The notes beneath the pieces were generated by a model. The model was not told where the DNA came from. It saw only the letters and a program-made list of their open reading frames with translations, and made no database searches. A stretch of DNA of 64,000 nucleotides, from contig CAZUEX010000001.1 in NCBI GenBank assembly GCA_964619535.1, positions 124,001 to 188,000 on the forward strand, read 5' to 3'. The DNA comes from Leptonema sp964619535 (GTDB taxonomy: Bacteria; Spirochaetota; Leptospiria; Leptospirales; Leptonemataceae). This document shows positions 15,826 through 24,341 of the stretch, in pieces (positions within the stretch are counted from its first letter, which is position 1; every line of letters begins with the position of its first letter). The position numbers and the translations under genes are program-made.

Positions 15826-16406
15826 GCATTCATGAACGGTTACCCTTCTTCAACAAATCCGGCCCGATCTACCGGGTCTTCATCGGGGATATTGAGCGCG
15901 AGGAATTGCCGACAATCACGAACATCAACGACATCAATCGTGGGGCAATCGAGAATGCAGTCGAATGGCACCGGCGCCTCCAGAAACGATCGGTCGCTGA
16001 GATGAATATTCGGGAGGCCAGAGGGTTATTCTTGCGGTTCTGGCAGGATATTCTTGGCACGCCTCGCCCGACCTCGATGACCGACGAGGATTTCGCCGAC
16101 TACATGGTCCGCAAGATCCTCGCAACCGGAGTCGCAAAGCCACAGGTATTTGCAGCGATCCCAGATGCGCTTTTCGAGAAGTTCGGGTCGCGGCAACCAC
16201 CTGGCGGTTTCTCGGACGTGTGCCACGCTGACGTCGGGCCTATTCCGCCTTCGGGTCCTTTCTGGGCGTCGAGTGTGGTCTCCTTTCCGCGAAATGCGAT
16301 CTACGTCGTTGTCCGATCGGCGGATGTCATCACTGATGGGATCAGAACACGCCTCGATGCTGCTATGGCGGCCGGCATCGCTGTGTTTGTTGCAGTCATC
16401 CCGTGA
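15822..16406 (+). CDS. Baseplate/tail protein following gpJ, 194 aa
   Basis: ATG at 15822 overlaps the J gene stop (ATGA). It contains SMTDEDFADYMVRKILATGV, a segment like the tail protein I/gp7-type partner of gpJ, and ends in a small beta-alpha fold with ITDGIRTRLDAAMAAGIAVF, the pattern seen in phage proteins placed next to J. A role in connecting fibres to the baseplate is inferred from position and pattern. Confidence 0.6.
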   Translation: MSIHERLPFFNKSGPIYRVFIGDIEREELPTITNINDINRGAIENAVEWHRRLQKRSVAEMNIREARGLFLRFWQDILGTPRPTSMTDEDFADYMVRKILATGVAKPQVFAAIPDALFEKFGSRQPPGGFSDVCHADVGPIPPSGPFWASSVVSFPRNAIYVVVRSADVITDGIRTRLDAAMAAGIAVFVAVIP

Positions 16407-16413
16407 GGTTGTT

Positions 16414-17184
16414 ATGCCCGTTGTAGAAGTACCGCTTACCGGCAGTCAGATCAAGCTCTACAAACATGAAGCTCTGAGGAGAATCCTGGCCGAAGACCTG
16501 AATACTCTGTCCGGCGTCCACATTGGCGGATCGCAGTTGGAGATGCTGCTCACCATCGTGCGAGCTCTCATCGGGAATCAGGTCGATCCGCTTTATCTCG
16601 GGTTCTTTGGACTCTCCTTTTCCGCTACAGAAATCGATCTGCCGGCCGGCACGATCATCAATCCCGATGCAGTTTACCGGTTTGACGCGTCGACGTTTGT
16701 TCCAACCGACGAGGCCAATTGGGGCATCATCGAAATGGAATATGAGCAGCTGGATACAGACCAAGCAGTACGGGATTTCTGGGATATCGCCACACAGGAA
16801 TCATCTCCGGCACTGTCCCCGACGAGGCGGGCCTACGGAATAAAGCTATTCGAGAACTATTCTACCTCGCCGGCGTTTCCTTCCGTTACGCCAGGGCGCG
16901 TTGAGCTCCTCCGCTTCAAGAAAACCGCCGCCTTCGGTGATCTATCCGAAGTCACGCTGTCGATTAACCAGAGCTTTGATCTGGTTTCGGTGGTGTCGGA
17001 ACTGGCAGTGCTTCACGGTCGAGTCGATCAGGAGATCATTGATCGCACAGCGGCCGATGATGCAAAACAGTTCATCCGTGTAGCTGCCGGCGGGTACCTC
17101 GGGACACCGTGGTATATCCGTCGAGACGGAAACTATTCGTACTTTTCGGAGAGTCCGAGTGGACCCTGGCGCCCTTTCGCATAA
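16414..17184 (+). CDS. Tail or baseplate protein, unknown family, 256 aa
   Basis: The ATG at 16414 lies 7 bases after the previous stop. Earlier in-frame codons would overlap that gene completely. The protein begins with a helical segment (QIKLYKHEALRRILAEDLN) and then alternates strands and helices, ending with a Tyr/Ser-rich part (NYSYFSESPSGPWRPFA). No family is recognised. Placement after the J-like pair suggests a baseplate or fibre-attachment role. Confidence 0.5.
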   Translation: MPVVEVPLTGSQIKLYKHEALRRILAEDLNTLSGVHIGGSQLEMLLTIVRALIGNQVDPLYLGFFGLSFSATEIDLPAGTIINPDAVYRFDASTFVPTDEANWGIIEMEYEQLDTDQAVRDFWDIATQESSPALSPTRRAYGIKLFENYSTSPAFPSVTPGRVELLRFKKTAAFGDLSEVTLSINQSFDLVSVVSELAVLHGRVDQEIIDRTAADDAKQFIRVAAGGYLGTPWYIRRDGNYSYFSESPSGPWRPFA

Positions 17185-17201
17185 CTCCGCCTGCAGGCCC
17201 G

Positions 17202-17582
17202 ATGGCAGGCGGAGGGATGACGGGCCATTGGGAAGGTAACGTCGGATCGGAGCGGTATGATGTTTATCCGGCTGGATCTTATTCCGTCGGCGATCGGTGG
17301 TATGCGGTGGCCCAGCATCTGGACTCGCCGAATTGCTATCCAGTCGCGACCAGCTGGCTCAATGGTGCCTTTGGGTACTACTGGTGCGGTGAGTTCGTAT
17401 CTGCTATTATCTGTACATGGGGAACACACTGCGACCACTACTATCAGACGCGGTATGACGTGTACGAATTTCGGCCAGCGGAGTGGCAGATCCAGACGGG
17501 CCAGCTTTTCGACCCGCTTAACCCGAATCATGGATGGATCTATCGATACAGTGAATGGAGAACAGGCCAGCTTTGGTCATAA
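17202..17582 (+). CDS. Aromatic-rich small tail-associated protein, about 126 aa
   Basis: The product is very rich in Tyr, Trp and Gly (YYWCGEF, HCDHYYQTRYDVYEF), as in receptor-binding or fibre-tip proteins. The start is uncertain: ATG at 17202 has no clear ribosome site and ATG at 17217 has a GGAGGG placed too close. It ends ten bases before the next gene. No family is recognised. A role in host-surface contact is only a guess. Confidence 0.45.
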   Translation: MAGGGMTGHWEGNVGSERYDVYPAGSYSVGDRWYAVAQHLDSPNCYPVATSWLNGAFGYYWCGEFVSAIICTWGTHCDHYYQTRYDVYEFRPAEWQIQTGQLFDPLNPNHGWIYRYSEWRTGQLWS

Positions 17583-17591
17583 GGAGACAAG

Positions 17592-17897
17592 ATGAACGCA
17601 CAGGAAATTGCAAGAGCGATCACCTCGATCGCATTTCAGAAGCAGACGCAAGAACAGAAGTCGTTGCAGGATGCTCAGAACGAAGCGACCGAGATTGTCG
17701 AGAAGGTCATGGAGAAGGCCTCTTCGCTGGCCGCTCAATACAGGACGTCTTCAATGGTCCTCTTCCAGCAGATTCTCTCACAGGCTCAGTACATGATGAG
17801 CACGGGAGCGAAGAGCGAGAAGGCCGTGAACGACGCTGCGGCGCTCGTTGCGGCCACGCTGGCCAAAGCACAGGAGCTTGAGAAGAAGTACTCATGA
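17592..17897 (+). CDS. Helical hypothetical phage protein, 101 aa
   Basis: It is preceded by TAAGGAGACAAG, a strong ribosome site. The product is nearly all helix with a coiled-coil pattern (ATEIVEKVMEKASSLAAQY) and no Cys. It overlaps the next gene by ATGA. A structural linker or chaperone role is possible, but nothing specific is seen. Confidence 0.5.
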   Translation: MNAQEIARAITSIAFQKQTQEQKSLQDAQNEATEIVEKVMEKASSLAAQYRTSSMVLFQQILSQAQYMMSTGAKSEKAVNDAAALVAATLAKAQELEKKYS

Positions 17898-18139
17898 GTT
17901 GCTGCGGTGAGTTCAAGGCGCCGCTGCCGGAGCCGAAAGGGAGCTTCAGCCTTCTCGATGCTGCCCGAGCGGCCGTCCGCGGAGAGTTCGCCGCCGATGA
18001 CGTGGTGAAGCAACGCGAAGAGATCTGCTATGGTTGTGAACGGCATTTCGCAATGACCGACACGTGCTTTGAGTGCAGTTGCTTTATGCCGCTCAAGCGC
18101 ATGTTCTCGGGTGCCCGCTGCGATCTCGGGAAGTGGTAA
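17894..18139 (+). CDS. Cys-rich putative zinc-binding phage protein, 81 aa
   Basis: Eight Cys residues are present: MSCC at the start, then CYGCERHF, TDTCFECSCF and CDLGKW, giving a likely zinc ribbon. Small proteins of this pattern occur in tail gene clusters of other phages. The stop overlaps the next start (TAATG), implying coupled translation with the hub-like gene. Confidence 0.55.
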   Translation: MSCCGEFKAPLPEPKGSFSLLDAARAAVRGEFAADDVVKQREEICYGCERHFAMTDTCFECSCFMPLKRMFSGARCDLGKW

Positions 18140-19533
18140 TGGCTATATCGCCAAAGCTCAAGATTCTCGTCTATCGTCCGTTTGAGAGCGCGCCGGCCGA
18201 ATTGCCGGTTAATCTCCTATCTCGGGTAGAATCAACCCGAGGGATGAACGGCGGAACGATTGGCCTGACCTTCAGCCCTGGGATGGAGTCTGGGAAGGGG
18301 CTCCGGAGCATGTCGGAATTGCTGCCAGACCAGTCGGTCGTTCAGTTGTTAGTGCAGCGCAAGCCGAACGAAAAGTTCAGGCAGCTGAACATCGGTTATG
18401 TGGAAGACGCCTCTTCGACCATATCGGCCACGGGGCAGGCACGCTTCAACCCGACGATCAAGTCTCTTGATCAGAAACTTAAAACCCAGACTCTTTTCAT
18501 AGACGCGCCGGAAGAGGGAATGAAGGGCCAGCCCGACTCCAACCTTCCGGGCTCTGCGTTCGAGAGGAACTGGATCCAATTCGGGGAGGCCTTTCGGGAA
18601 ACGTCGTCGCTCAAGCGTCTCCTGACCGGAGTCTGGGACTCGTTGATATGTGAGATGATGAATCCAGAATCGGTCGGTGGCTATCGTGTGGTGTTCGGTG
18701 GCCGGCGCCTCGTCAAGAAGAGCAGTGAGGCTGACGGTTTCACGGGCCTCATCCCGCCCGAGACCGCCTACAGTGATGGGTTCATCCACGTTTTTTCATT
18801 CATGCAGCAAAACCGGTTTGGTTCCACGCCGAACATGTACCAGATCCTTACAGGGCTGGTGTCTCCGCCCCTGTATGAATTATTCTCCGATCCGCTTGAG
18901 GGCGAGGGGCTCCTTGAAGGAGATTCCACCTATCGGGTGGTGCAGAATGAAAGCCCCTTGATCTTCCGGAAGACCCCGTTTGACGTTTTCTGGACGGCCG
19001 CCGGAGAATACAAGACGAGTATGTCTGTTCCGGTCGACGCAGTGAAGCGGGTCACCAATCGCACAATTGGGGCCGATCTTTTCTCGATCGTGCATGTCGG
19101 ATCGGCCATGTTCGAGAGAGATGGAGGCAATACGCTCATTCATCGCCCGATGTACCAGCCGTACTTGATTGCGCGCTATGGTTACCGTGTAATGAAAGTC
19201 ATCGTGGAAGGCCTGGCTCCGACTCAGTCGAGAACGGAAGCAAAGCAGGGCGAGGCCGTGCAGAAAGCCTCGCAGGGCTTCCAGGACATCCAGAAACGAC
19301 TCTTCACGCTGTTCCTCGGTGGAGAAGACGGGACCGTCCCGCTGCGTAACACACAGTCCTCAGTCGAATGCACTTTTGATTTTTACCGCGTGGGCGACAT
19401 CCTCCGCTTTGAGCAACCTGACCCGGATTATGGAGACGTCGGCTATGCGCACACCGTCACCGACGTTTTTGATCTGCGGTCGAACTCTGCAACCTCAACC
19501 GTTTCCATGAAATGGGTCGATCGAAAGTCATGA
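18139..19533 (+). CDS. Baseplate hub-like protein, 464 aa
   Basis: The start ATG at 18139 overlaps the previous stop. Beta-rich opening segments (KILVYRPFESAPAELPVNLL; GGTIGLTFSPGM) and a long middle with many aromatic strands resemble the gp27/gp44-type hub ring that connects tail tube and spike. A late segment (FDFYRVGDILRFEQPDPDYG) also fits the hub D-type fold. Assignment rests on position between tail genes, length and overall pattern, not on a firm motif. Confidence 0.55.
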   Translation: MAISPKLKILVYRPFESAPAELPVNLLSRVESTRGMNGGTIGLTFSPGMESGKGLRSMSELLPDQSVVQLLVQRKPNEKFRQLNIGYVEDASSTISATGQARFNPTIKSLDQKLKTQTLFIDAPEEGMKGQPDSNLPGSAFERNWIQFGEAFRETSSLKRLLTGVWDSLICEMMNPESVGGYRVVFGGRRLVKKSSEADGFTGLIPPETAYSDGFIHVFSFMQQNRFGSTPNMYQILTGLVSPPLYELFSDPLEGEGLLEGDSTYRVVQNESPLIFRKTPFDVFWTAAGEYKTSMSVPVDAVKRVTNRTIGADLFSIVHVGSAMFERDGGNTLIHRPMYQPYLIARYGYRVMKVIVEGLAPTQSRTEAKQGEAVQKASQGFQDIQKRLFTLFLGGEDGTVPLRNTQSSVECTFDFYRVGDILRFEQPDPDYGDVGYAHTVTDVFDLRSNSATSTVSMKWVDRKS

Positions 19534-19563
19534 CCGATTCCCTGAGCGAGGGGATTATCTCTT

Positions 19564-19947
19564 ATGGTATTTCTCGGGCCGTATAATCCGGAATACATAG
19601 AGGTGGAAGCGATGCTGCAGAATCTATCAGCCATTCATGGCGAAGTCACGTTCACCTCGTCGATGGTTCCAGTCGGCGATGACATCCTGCCAGCAGGCAC
19701 GACCATCCTCTTCTTTATCATACGCGTAAACGACGCGTTCGACGGAGACGCGTCGCTTGTGATCGGTGATGCCGTTGATCAGGACCGCTTCAGCGATGGA
19801 TCTCTCGTTGATCTCAGTCTCCAGGGTATCTACGAAATCACAGTCGCGGCAACTCTGACGGAAACGGCCCAGGTGCGGGCGTACCTCTCTTCTTCCGGAG
19901 CAACCCAGGGCAGCGCAGAAATCTGGGCGCTTGTGCGCGAGAACTGA
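19564..19947 (+). CDS. Hypothetical virion protein, 127 aa
   Basis: GCGAGGGGATTATCTCTT precedes the ATG. It is beta-rich and acidic, with FTSSMVPVGDDILPAGTTIL in the middle and a serine-rich strand near the end (RAYLSSSGATQG). It lies just before the protease/scaffold/capsid trio, so a head decoration or fibre-like role is possible. No family is recognised. Confidence 0.5.
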   Translation: MVFLGPYNPEYIEVEAMLQNLSAIHGEVTFTSSMVPVGDDILPAGTTILFFIIRVNDAFDGDASLVIGDAVDQDRFSDGSLVDLSLQGIYEITVAATLTETAQVRAYLSSSGATQGSAEIWALVREN

Positions 19948-19990
19948 AAAAAACCGCGTCCGATAAAATAAAATCATCCATTCTCCGGGC

Positions 19991-20824
19991 ATGCTCTTTC
20001 ACCAGGCATGCGAGATTGTAAAAGCGGAGCCGCAGAAGGACTCCCTGCGCGTTATCATTCGCGCCTCTACCGACACGAAGGATCGGCAAGACGAAGTCGT
20101 CCTGAAGAGCGCATTTTCGCAGCCAGAAATGATCAGGCAGTTCGGGCGAGAGGGTTACTACGACTACAACCATCTGACTGATCTCTATGATCAGCATATG
20201 CGAAAGGCCGGTCCTGCCGAATGGGCTGAGATCCAGCTCCAGAAAACAAAAGCAATCATTGGCTATCCGGATCAATCGCAGCCGATCGAAGTCAGATCGG
20301 ACGGCGTATATTCCGTTGGATACCTGATACCTGGCAATGAGTTCGTCAAAGAAATCCGCAAAGGCCTTGAATCGGGCTGGGGTGGATGGGGCGCGAGCAT
20401 CTCAGGAACAGCCCATTCGAGTAACGTCGAGAACGGTAAAATCAAAGCAATCACGCTTCGCAAAATCGCTATCTGTCCTCTTCAAGAGGCCATCAATCCC
20501 GACACCTCCGTGTCTCTCGCGAAGTCCTTCGCGCTGACTGACGTTCTCCAGGGACGCGTCGAAAAATCATCCCTCGTTGAAGACGTCATCCCTCAAACGT
20601 TAGCCGACGTCGATTCACGTAGATTGCGCATCCTCTGGGATGCCTACATGAACTCGGATCGGTTCATCGATCTCGTGGCAAGCGAACTCGTGGCGGCCAT
20701 CAATGCGGGCCTTTTGCGCATCGAATTCGATGAGATTGCCAATTTTCTCGGCCAGCGCTTCGCCATCGATCCAGCAGATGCCCGCGACGTATCGAACAAA
20801 ATTCTAAGGAACATCAATCTGTGA
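19991..20824 (+). CDS. Prohead protease (HK97-type), 277 aa
   Basis: The early segment STDTKDRQDEVVLKSAF, then YYDYNHLTDLYD supplying the catalytic His, SGWGGWGASISG supplying the catalytic Ser and ICPLQEAINPDTSVSLAKSF match the herpes-assemblin/HK97 prohead protease fold. The enzyme cleaves scaffold and capsid precursor during head maturation. The C-terminal part (about 190-277) is helical and could act as scaffold. It is followed directly by a scaffold candidate and the capsid gene. Confidence 0.8.
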   Translation: MLFHQACEIVKAEPQKDSLRVIIRASTDTKDRQDEVVLKSAFSQPEMIRQFGREGYYDYNHLTDLYDQHMRKAGPAEWAEIQLQKTKAIIGYPDQSQPIEVRSDGVYSVGYLIPGNEFVKEIRKGLESGWGGWGASISGTAHSSNVENGKIKAITLRKIAICPLQEAINPDTSVSLAKSFALTDVLQGRVEKSSLVEDVIPQTLADVDSRRLRILWDAYMNSDRFIDLVASELVAAINAGLLRIEFDEIANFLGQRFAIDPADARDVSNKILRNINL

Positions 20825-20832
20825 GGAACAAC

Positions 20833-21471
20833 ATGAGCTGGAAGGATCTGCTTGTAGGCGTGCTGAAAAGCAAAGCCGCTGAAACCCAACCACCGACAGA
20901 GGAGGATCTCAAGCAGATCGCCACTGAAGTCGGAACCAAACTGGTCTCTGGCGAGCTGGAGCCAACGACAGAAGTCATCAAGTCCTTCGTGAAGACGAAA
21001 GGCCTGTCTGATGAGGACGCCAACGATTTCGCCGAAGAAGCGCTCTCTGCGTTCTTCGAAGTGGATGACTATTCTAATCCGGCTCCAGTCCAGAAATCGG
21101 AAGGCGCGGGTCAGGAGACGGGGACCATTTCGAAGGCCGACTTCGATGAGCTGAAGAGCAGCGTCGACGTAATCGGAAAGGCGGTCGTCCACCTCATGCA
21201 GAAATCATCGGTCTCGAAGAACCTCGAAGGTGAAATCGAGAAGCTGAAAAGCGAACTCATCGCCATCGGTGGCCAATCGGCCGATCCGAAGAAGCCCGTC
21301 GAGCATGCACAGGATAAACCCGGAGTGGGCGGTATGGACCGAAAGGTCATCAAGTCCAAGCTCCTTCAGGGGCTCAACGCCGGGAAGGTAACTCTCGGAG
21401 ACATCGGTGTCTTCGACATCCACAACGAACTGACCCAGCAAGCGCAGGCCTATCTGGCCGAGGTCAAGTAA
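20833..21471 (+). CDS. Putative scaffolding protein, 212 aa
   Basis: It is acidic and helical with a coiled coil (LEGEIEKLKSELIAIG) and no Cys, as expected of scaffolds. It lies between protease and major capsid genes. The ATG at 20833 has GAGGAACAAC before it and is preferred to the overlapping GTG at 20821. The C-terminal helix (NELTQQAQAYLAEVK) could be the capsid-binding part. Assignment is by position. Confidence 0.6.
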   Translation: MSWKDLLVGVLKSKAAETQPPTEEDLKQIATEVGTKLVSGELEPTTEVIKSFVKTKGLSDEDANDFAEEALSAFFEVDDYSNPAPVQKSEGAGQETGTISKADFDELKSSVDVIGKAVVHLMQKSSVSKNLEGEIEKLKSELIAIGGQSADPKKPVEHAQDKPGVGGMDRKVIKSKLLQGLNAGKVTLGDIGVFDIHNELTQQAQAYLAEVK

Positions 21472-21486
21472 GGAGAGCCAGGAAGA

Positions 21487-22911
21487 ATGCAACGAAACAT
21501 CGAAGAACTGCTGGAGATCAAAAAGGCCTTTGAGGCTAACCCCGGCATTACAGACATTGCCCAGCTGGTCGACGGTCCTGCACTGTCGATGGTGCATATC
21601 GACACTATCATGTCGGGCATCGTTTCGACCGACGAGGATTTCACGTTTATCCGTGATCTACCTAAAGTTTCGGTCGATCAAGTGGTTGCGCAGTATAACC
21701 AGATCAAGAGTCACGGTGGTTCGCGCTACTGGCGTTCGTCTCACGTTACCAGCTCGGGCGATCCGAAATTCAGCGACGCTTACATCAAGCGTCTCTTCGA
21801 CGAGATGAGCTACCTTGCTGAGGGATTCGACTTCGACCGCGTCATCAAGAAGACCAACAACATCGCTGACCCGGAAGTCGTGCAAGCGACCTCCGCCATG
21901 CGACGCTTGCTTGAGGGCGTATCGACGTCTGTCTGGCATGGCGACAAATCCACTTTATCAGTGGAAATGGATGGCCTGATCAAGAAGACGGCCTCGCTCG
22001 GTAGCGAGTTCGTGATCGATTGCCGCGGCCAGTTGCCGACTCACGACATGATTGCCTTTGCGGCCAATCAGATTCGTACGCGCTACCGGGGCCACGCTAA
22101 TGGCTTCTACATGCCGTTCGGCACGAAGTCCTTGTTTGATCAGGCGAGCCTGGGTGATAAGCAGTACATCTTTGCTGACATGGTCGCCAACCAGGATGGC
22201 ATCACAGCCGGACGTGTTGTCCGCGGTGCGCGCGTTACGGCGGCTCACAGGCAGCTGATTGAATTCCGGCCCGACATGTTCCTCGACATCTCGGATCTCT
22301 CAGTCCCGACGGACTGGAATCGGTCGAACGACACACAGGTGGAAGCCGCAGTCGGCGACAATCCTCCGGATATGCCGACGATTGCTGTCGCCGCGAGTGC
22401 GTCCGTTCCTGGATCTCAATGGGCCGCCGGGGACGCAGGCACAGTTGCGTATCGCGTGGTCGCAATGTCAGAAGGCGGTTCGTCTATCGCCTCGGCTCAG
22501 GCCTCTGCGACCGTCGCGGCTGGCGGTGCCCTGACCGTGACGATCACTCCTGCTGTAACCGGCGCACCCGCTGAGGCGTTCGCGATCCTCCGCGAAACGA
22601 AACCGGGCAACGGCGACTTCCGGCTTGTTAAGCGTATCAGCAAAAGCACTTCGCCGACGACGGTGTTCGTGGACCTGAACGACGACCTTCCCGGTACGGC
22701 TGTCGGTCTCCTGGGTGACTTCAATGCTCGCGGTGTAGGTGACGAGACGTCGACGATCCAGCTGGCAGAACTGATGCCGCCGATGAAGACGCTCTTTCCG
22801 CCTGGCATCAAGAAGATGCGTCTCCATGTGGGCATGATCGAGTGGTATTGCGTGGTGCAAAACAAGGCGCCTCAGAAGTTCGTGGTTTTCAAGAACCTGC
22901 CCATTCAGTAG
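21487..22911 (+). CDS. Major capsid protein with Ig-like insertion, 474 aa
   Basis: Length, position after protease and scaffold, and an E-loop/P-domain-like course (SSHVTSSGDPKFSDAYIK; TRYRGHANGFYMPFGTKSLF) fit a HK97-fold capsid protein. Residues about 295-395 read as a fibronectin/Ig-type beta domain (AGDAGTVAYRVVAMSEGGSS; GNGDFRLVKRI), probably a surface decoration. The end (RLHVGMIEWYCVVQNKAPQK) returns to the capsid core. A strong terminator follows five bases later, marking it as the last gene of the head operon. Confidence 0.75.
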   Translation: MQRNIEELLEIKKAFEANPGITDIAQLVDGPALSMVHIDTIMSGIVSTDEDFTFIRDLPKVSVDQVVAQYNQIKSHGGSRYWRSSHVTSSGDPKFSDAYIKRLFDEMSYLAEGFDFDRVIKKTNNIADPEVVQATSAMRRLLEGVSTSVWHGDKSTLSVEMDGLIKKTASLGSEFVIDCRGQLPTHDMIAFAANQIRTRYRGHANGFYMPFGTKSLFDQASLGDKQYIFADMVANQDGITAGRVVRGARVTAAHRQLIEFRPDMFLDISDLSVPTDWNRSNDTQVEAAVGDNPPDMPTIAVAASASVPGSQWAAGDAGTVAYRVVAMSEGGSSIASAQASATVAAGGALTVTITPAVTGAPAEAFAILRETKPGNGDFRLVKRISKSTSPTTVFVDLNDDLPGTAVGLLGDFNARGVGDETSTIQLAELMPPMKTLFPPGIKKMRLHVGMIEWYCVVQNKAPQKFVVFKNLPIQ

Positions 22912-22915
22912 GGGG

Positions 22916-22941
22916 AAACCCGGCCAGCGGCCGGGTTTTTT
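22916..22941 (+). terminator. Rho-independent terminator after the capsid gene
   Basis: CCCGGCC-agc-GGCCGGG forms a 7-bp GC stem with a 3-base loop, flanked by AAA and TTTTTT. It should end most capsid transcripts and allow strong expression of the head genes relative to those downstream. Confidence 0.9.
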
Positions 22942-22948
22942 ATTACCT

Positions 22949-23638
22949 ATGGAATCTCTCCAAAACGCATTCAAACGGGGCAAGTTCGTCCGCACCGAAT
23001 ATCGCCTACAGCAGATTGCCGGTAACGTTCAGGCGCGCTTTCAGGGGGAGATTGAAGACTCATGGCCCTCCTGGTGGGGACGGATGGCGCTCTCCACAGG
23101 ACAGGGCGGTGGCGGCGGTATCCTGATTCGTCGGGTGGCCGGCGGATACCGGGTCTTCTACGCGAATATGGGGCGCTACAATTACCTGGCGGTGATCGAG
23201 AACGGACGTGGAGCCTATTCGATCAAGGACGCCCTCATGCGTTCGCCGAGGACGCGCAAGGGGCAAACGGGCCGGTACATCGTGATCCCGATGCCTGCGA
23301 AGGCGGATAACGAATCACCCGTCCTCAAGCGGAAAGGACTATCGCTCGATGCAGAGGGAAAGACCCGAATCACTTACAAAGGCATGCAGCCCGGAAGCAG
23401 CGGCACGGTGAGAATGGCTCAGAACGTCAAGGGCGGGAAAGTGCAGACCGCCAGCATGAAGTTCGTCGTTGTATCGGAGCGCAGCAAAGGTTGGATCTAT
23501 CCGGCCATAAAGGCACACCCCATCTCTCAGAAGCTCCAGGCGGAAGTCGATGAGATATTGCCCAACGATTCTCGTTTAAAAAAAGCGATCGAGGCGGACG
23601 TCTCCGAACTCATCCGCCGGAACCTTGGCGGAAAGTGA
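22949..23638 (+). CDS. Head-tail or tail-completion protein candidate, 229 aa
   Basis: Basic N-terminus, then a beta-rich middle with Gly-rich loops (STGQGGGGGILIRRVAGGYR) and a late SKGWIYPAIKAHPISQKL resembling the HK97 gp10-type neck family. It ends in a charged helix (NDSRLKKAIEADVSELIRRN). The position downstream of the capsid terminator and before SGNH/polyvalent genes is compatible with a neck role. Family placement is not certain. Confidence 0.5.
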   Translation: MESLQNAFKRGKFVRTEYRLQQIAGNVQARFQGEIEDSWPSWWGRMALSTGQGGGGGILIRRVAGGYRVFYANMGRYNYLAVIENGRGAYSIKDALMRSPRTRKGQTGRYIVIPMPAKADNESPVLKRKGLSLDAEGKTRITYKGMQPGSSGTVRMAQNVKGGKVQTASMKFVVVSERSKGWIYPAIKAHPISQKLQAEVDEILPNDSRLKKAIEADVSELIRRNLGGK

Positions 23639-23672
23639 ATCCCCGATTTCTCTTATCGGCTACGATCTCTGC

Positions 23673-24341
23673 ATGAACATTCTATTTCAGATCGTATGGT
23701 TTTTCGTCAAAACTCTCATTCCGCGTAAGAAAGAAGAGCACAAGGTCGCCGACCTGGCGGGCCGGATGCTGGTGCAACTCAAGCTCGCCCGTTTCTTTGG
23801 ACGTGTTGCGCTCGTCTTTGCCGGCGATTCGAATGCTGCCGGCTTCCGCCCGAAACGCTTCATGTCGGCCTTTCGCTCGATCGCATGCAATATCGCCATC
23901 GAAGGGACGACGGCAGATCAGTGGTGCGAATTCTTCATGTCTTCCGAAGGGAAGACAGTCCGTGAAGCAATGGGCGATGCGATCGTCGTATGGTCGATCG
24001 GCGGTAACCACGTTATCCAGAAGAAGATGGATATAGCGGCGGGTGCCTTGAGAACTCTTCACGACTTATTCCCGGATTCGTATAACATCGTTGTCCCGAC
24101 GCTGCATTATTCGCTGCTCGGCATTGTCGGTGTAACGGAAGAAGAAGGGCGCGTTGGAGTGGCACAGGTCAACGCCGTGATTAAGAACCTCTGGAAGGAG
24201 AAAGCGATTGATCTGGTCTCGCCCATCGAGCAGACCAGCGGGCTACCGTTTTCACTGTTACTCCGAGATCCGGTCCACTACGGCGATGTCGCTCGCAAGG
24301 CCTTGATCGAGGCCATCCGAGGAGTCACTGGCGTACGATGA
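23673..24341 (+). CDS. SGNH/GDSL-like hydrolase, N-terminal membrane segment, 222 aa
   Basis: SGNH blocks are clear: VFAGDSNAAG (block I Ser), WSIGGNHVI (block III Gly-Asn region) and LRDPVHYGD (block V Asp-His). The N-terminus (MNILFQIVWFFVKTLI) is a membrane segment or signal anchor. SGNH enzymes are esterases or acetylases that can strip or modify surface polysaccharides. The start is uncertain: ATG at 23673 or TTG at 23625. It overlaps the next gene by ATGA. Confidence 0.7.
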   Translation: MNILFQIVWFFVKTLIPRKKEEHKVADLAGRMLVQLKLARFFGRVALVFAGDSNAAGFRPKRFMSAFRSIACNIAIEGTTADQWCEFFMSSEGKTVREAMGDAIVVWSIGGNHVIQKKMDIAAGALRTLHDLFPDSYNIVVPTLHYSLLGIVGVTEEEGRVGVAQVNAVIKNLWKEKAIDLVSPIEQTSGLPFSLLLRDPVHYGDVARKALIEAIRGVTGVR

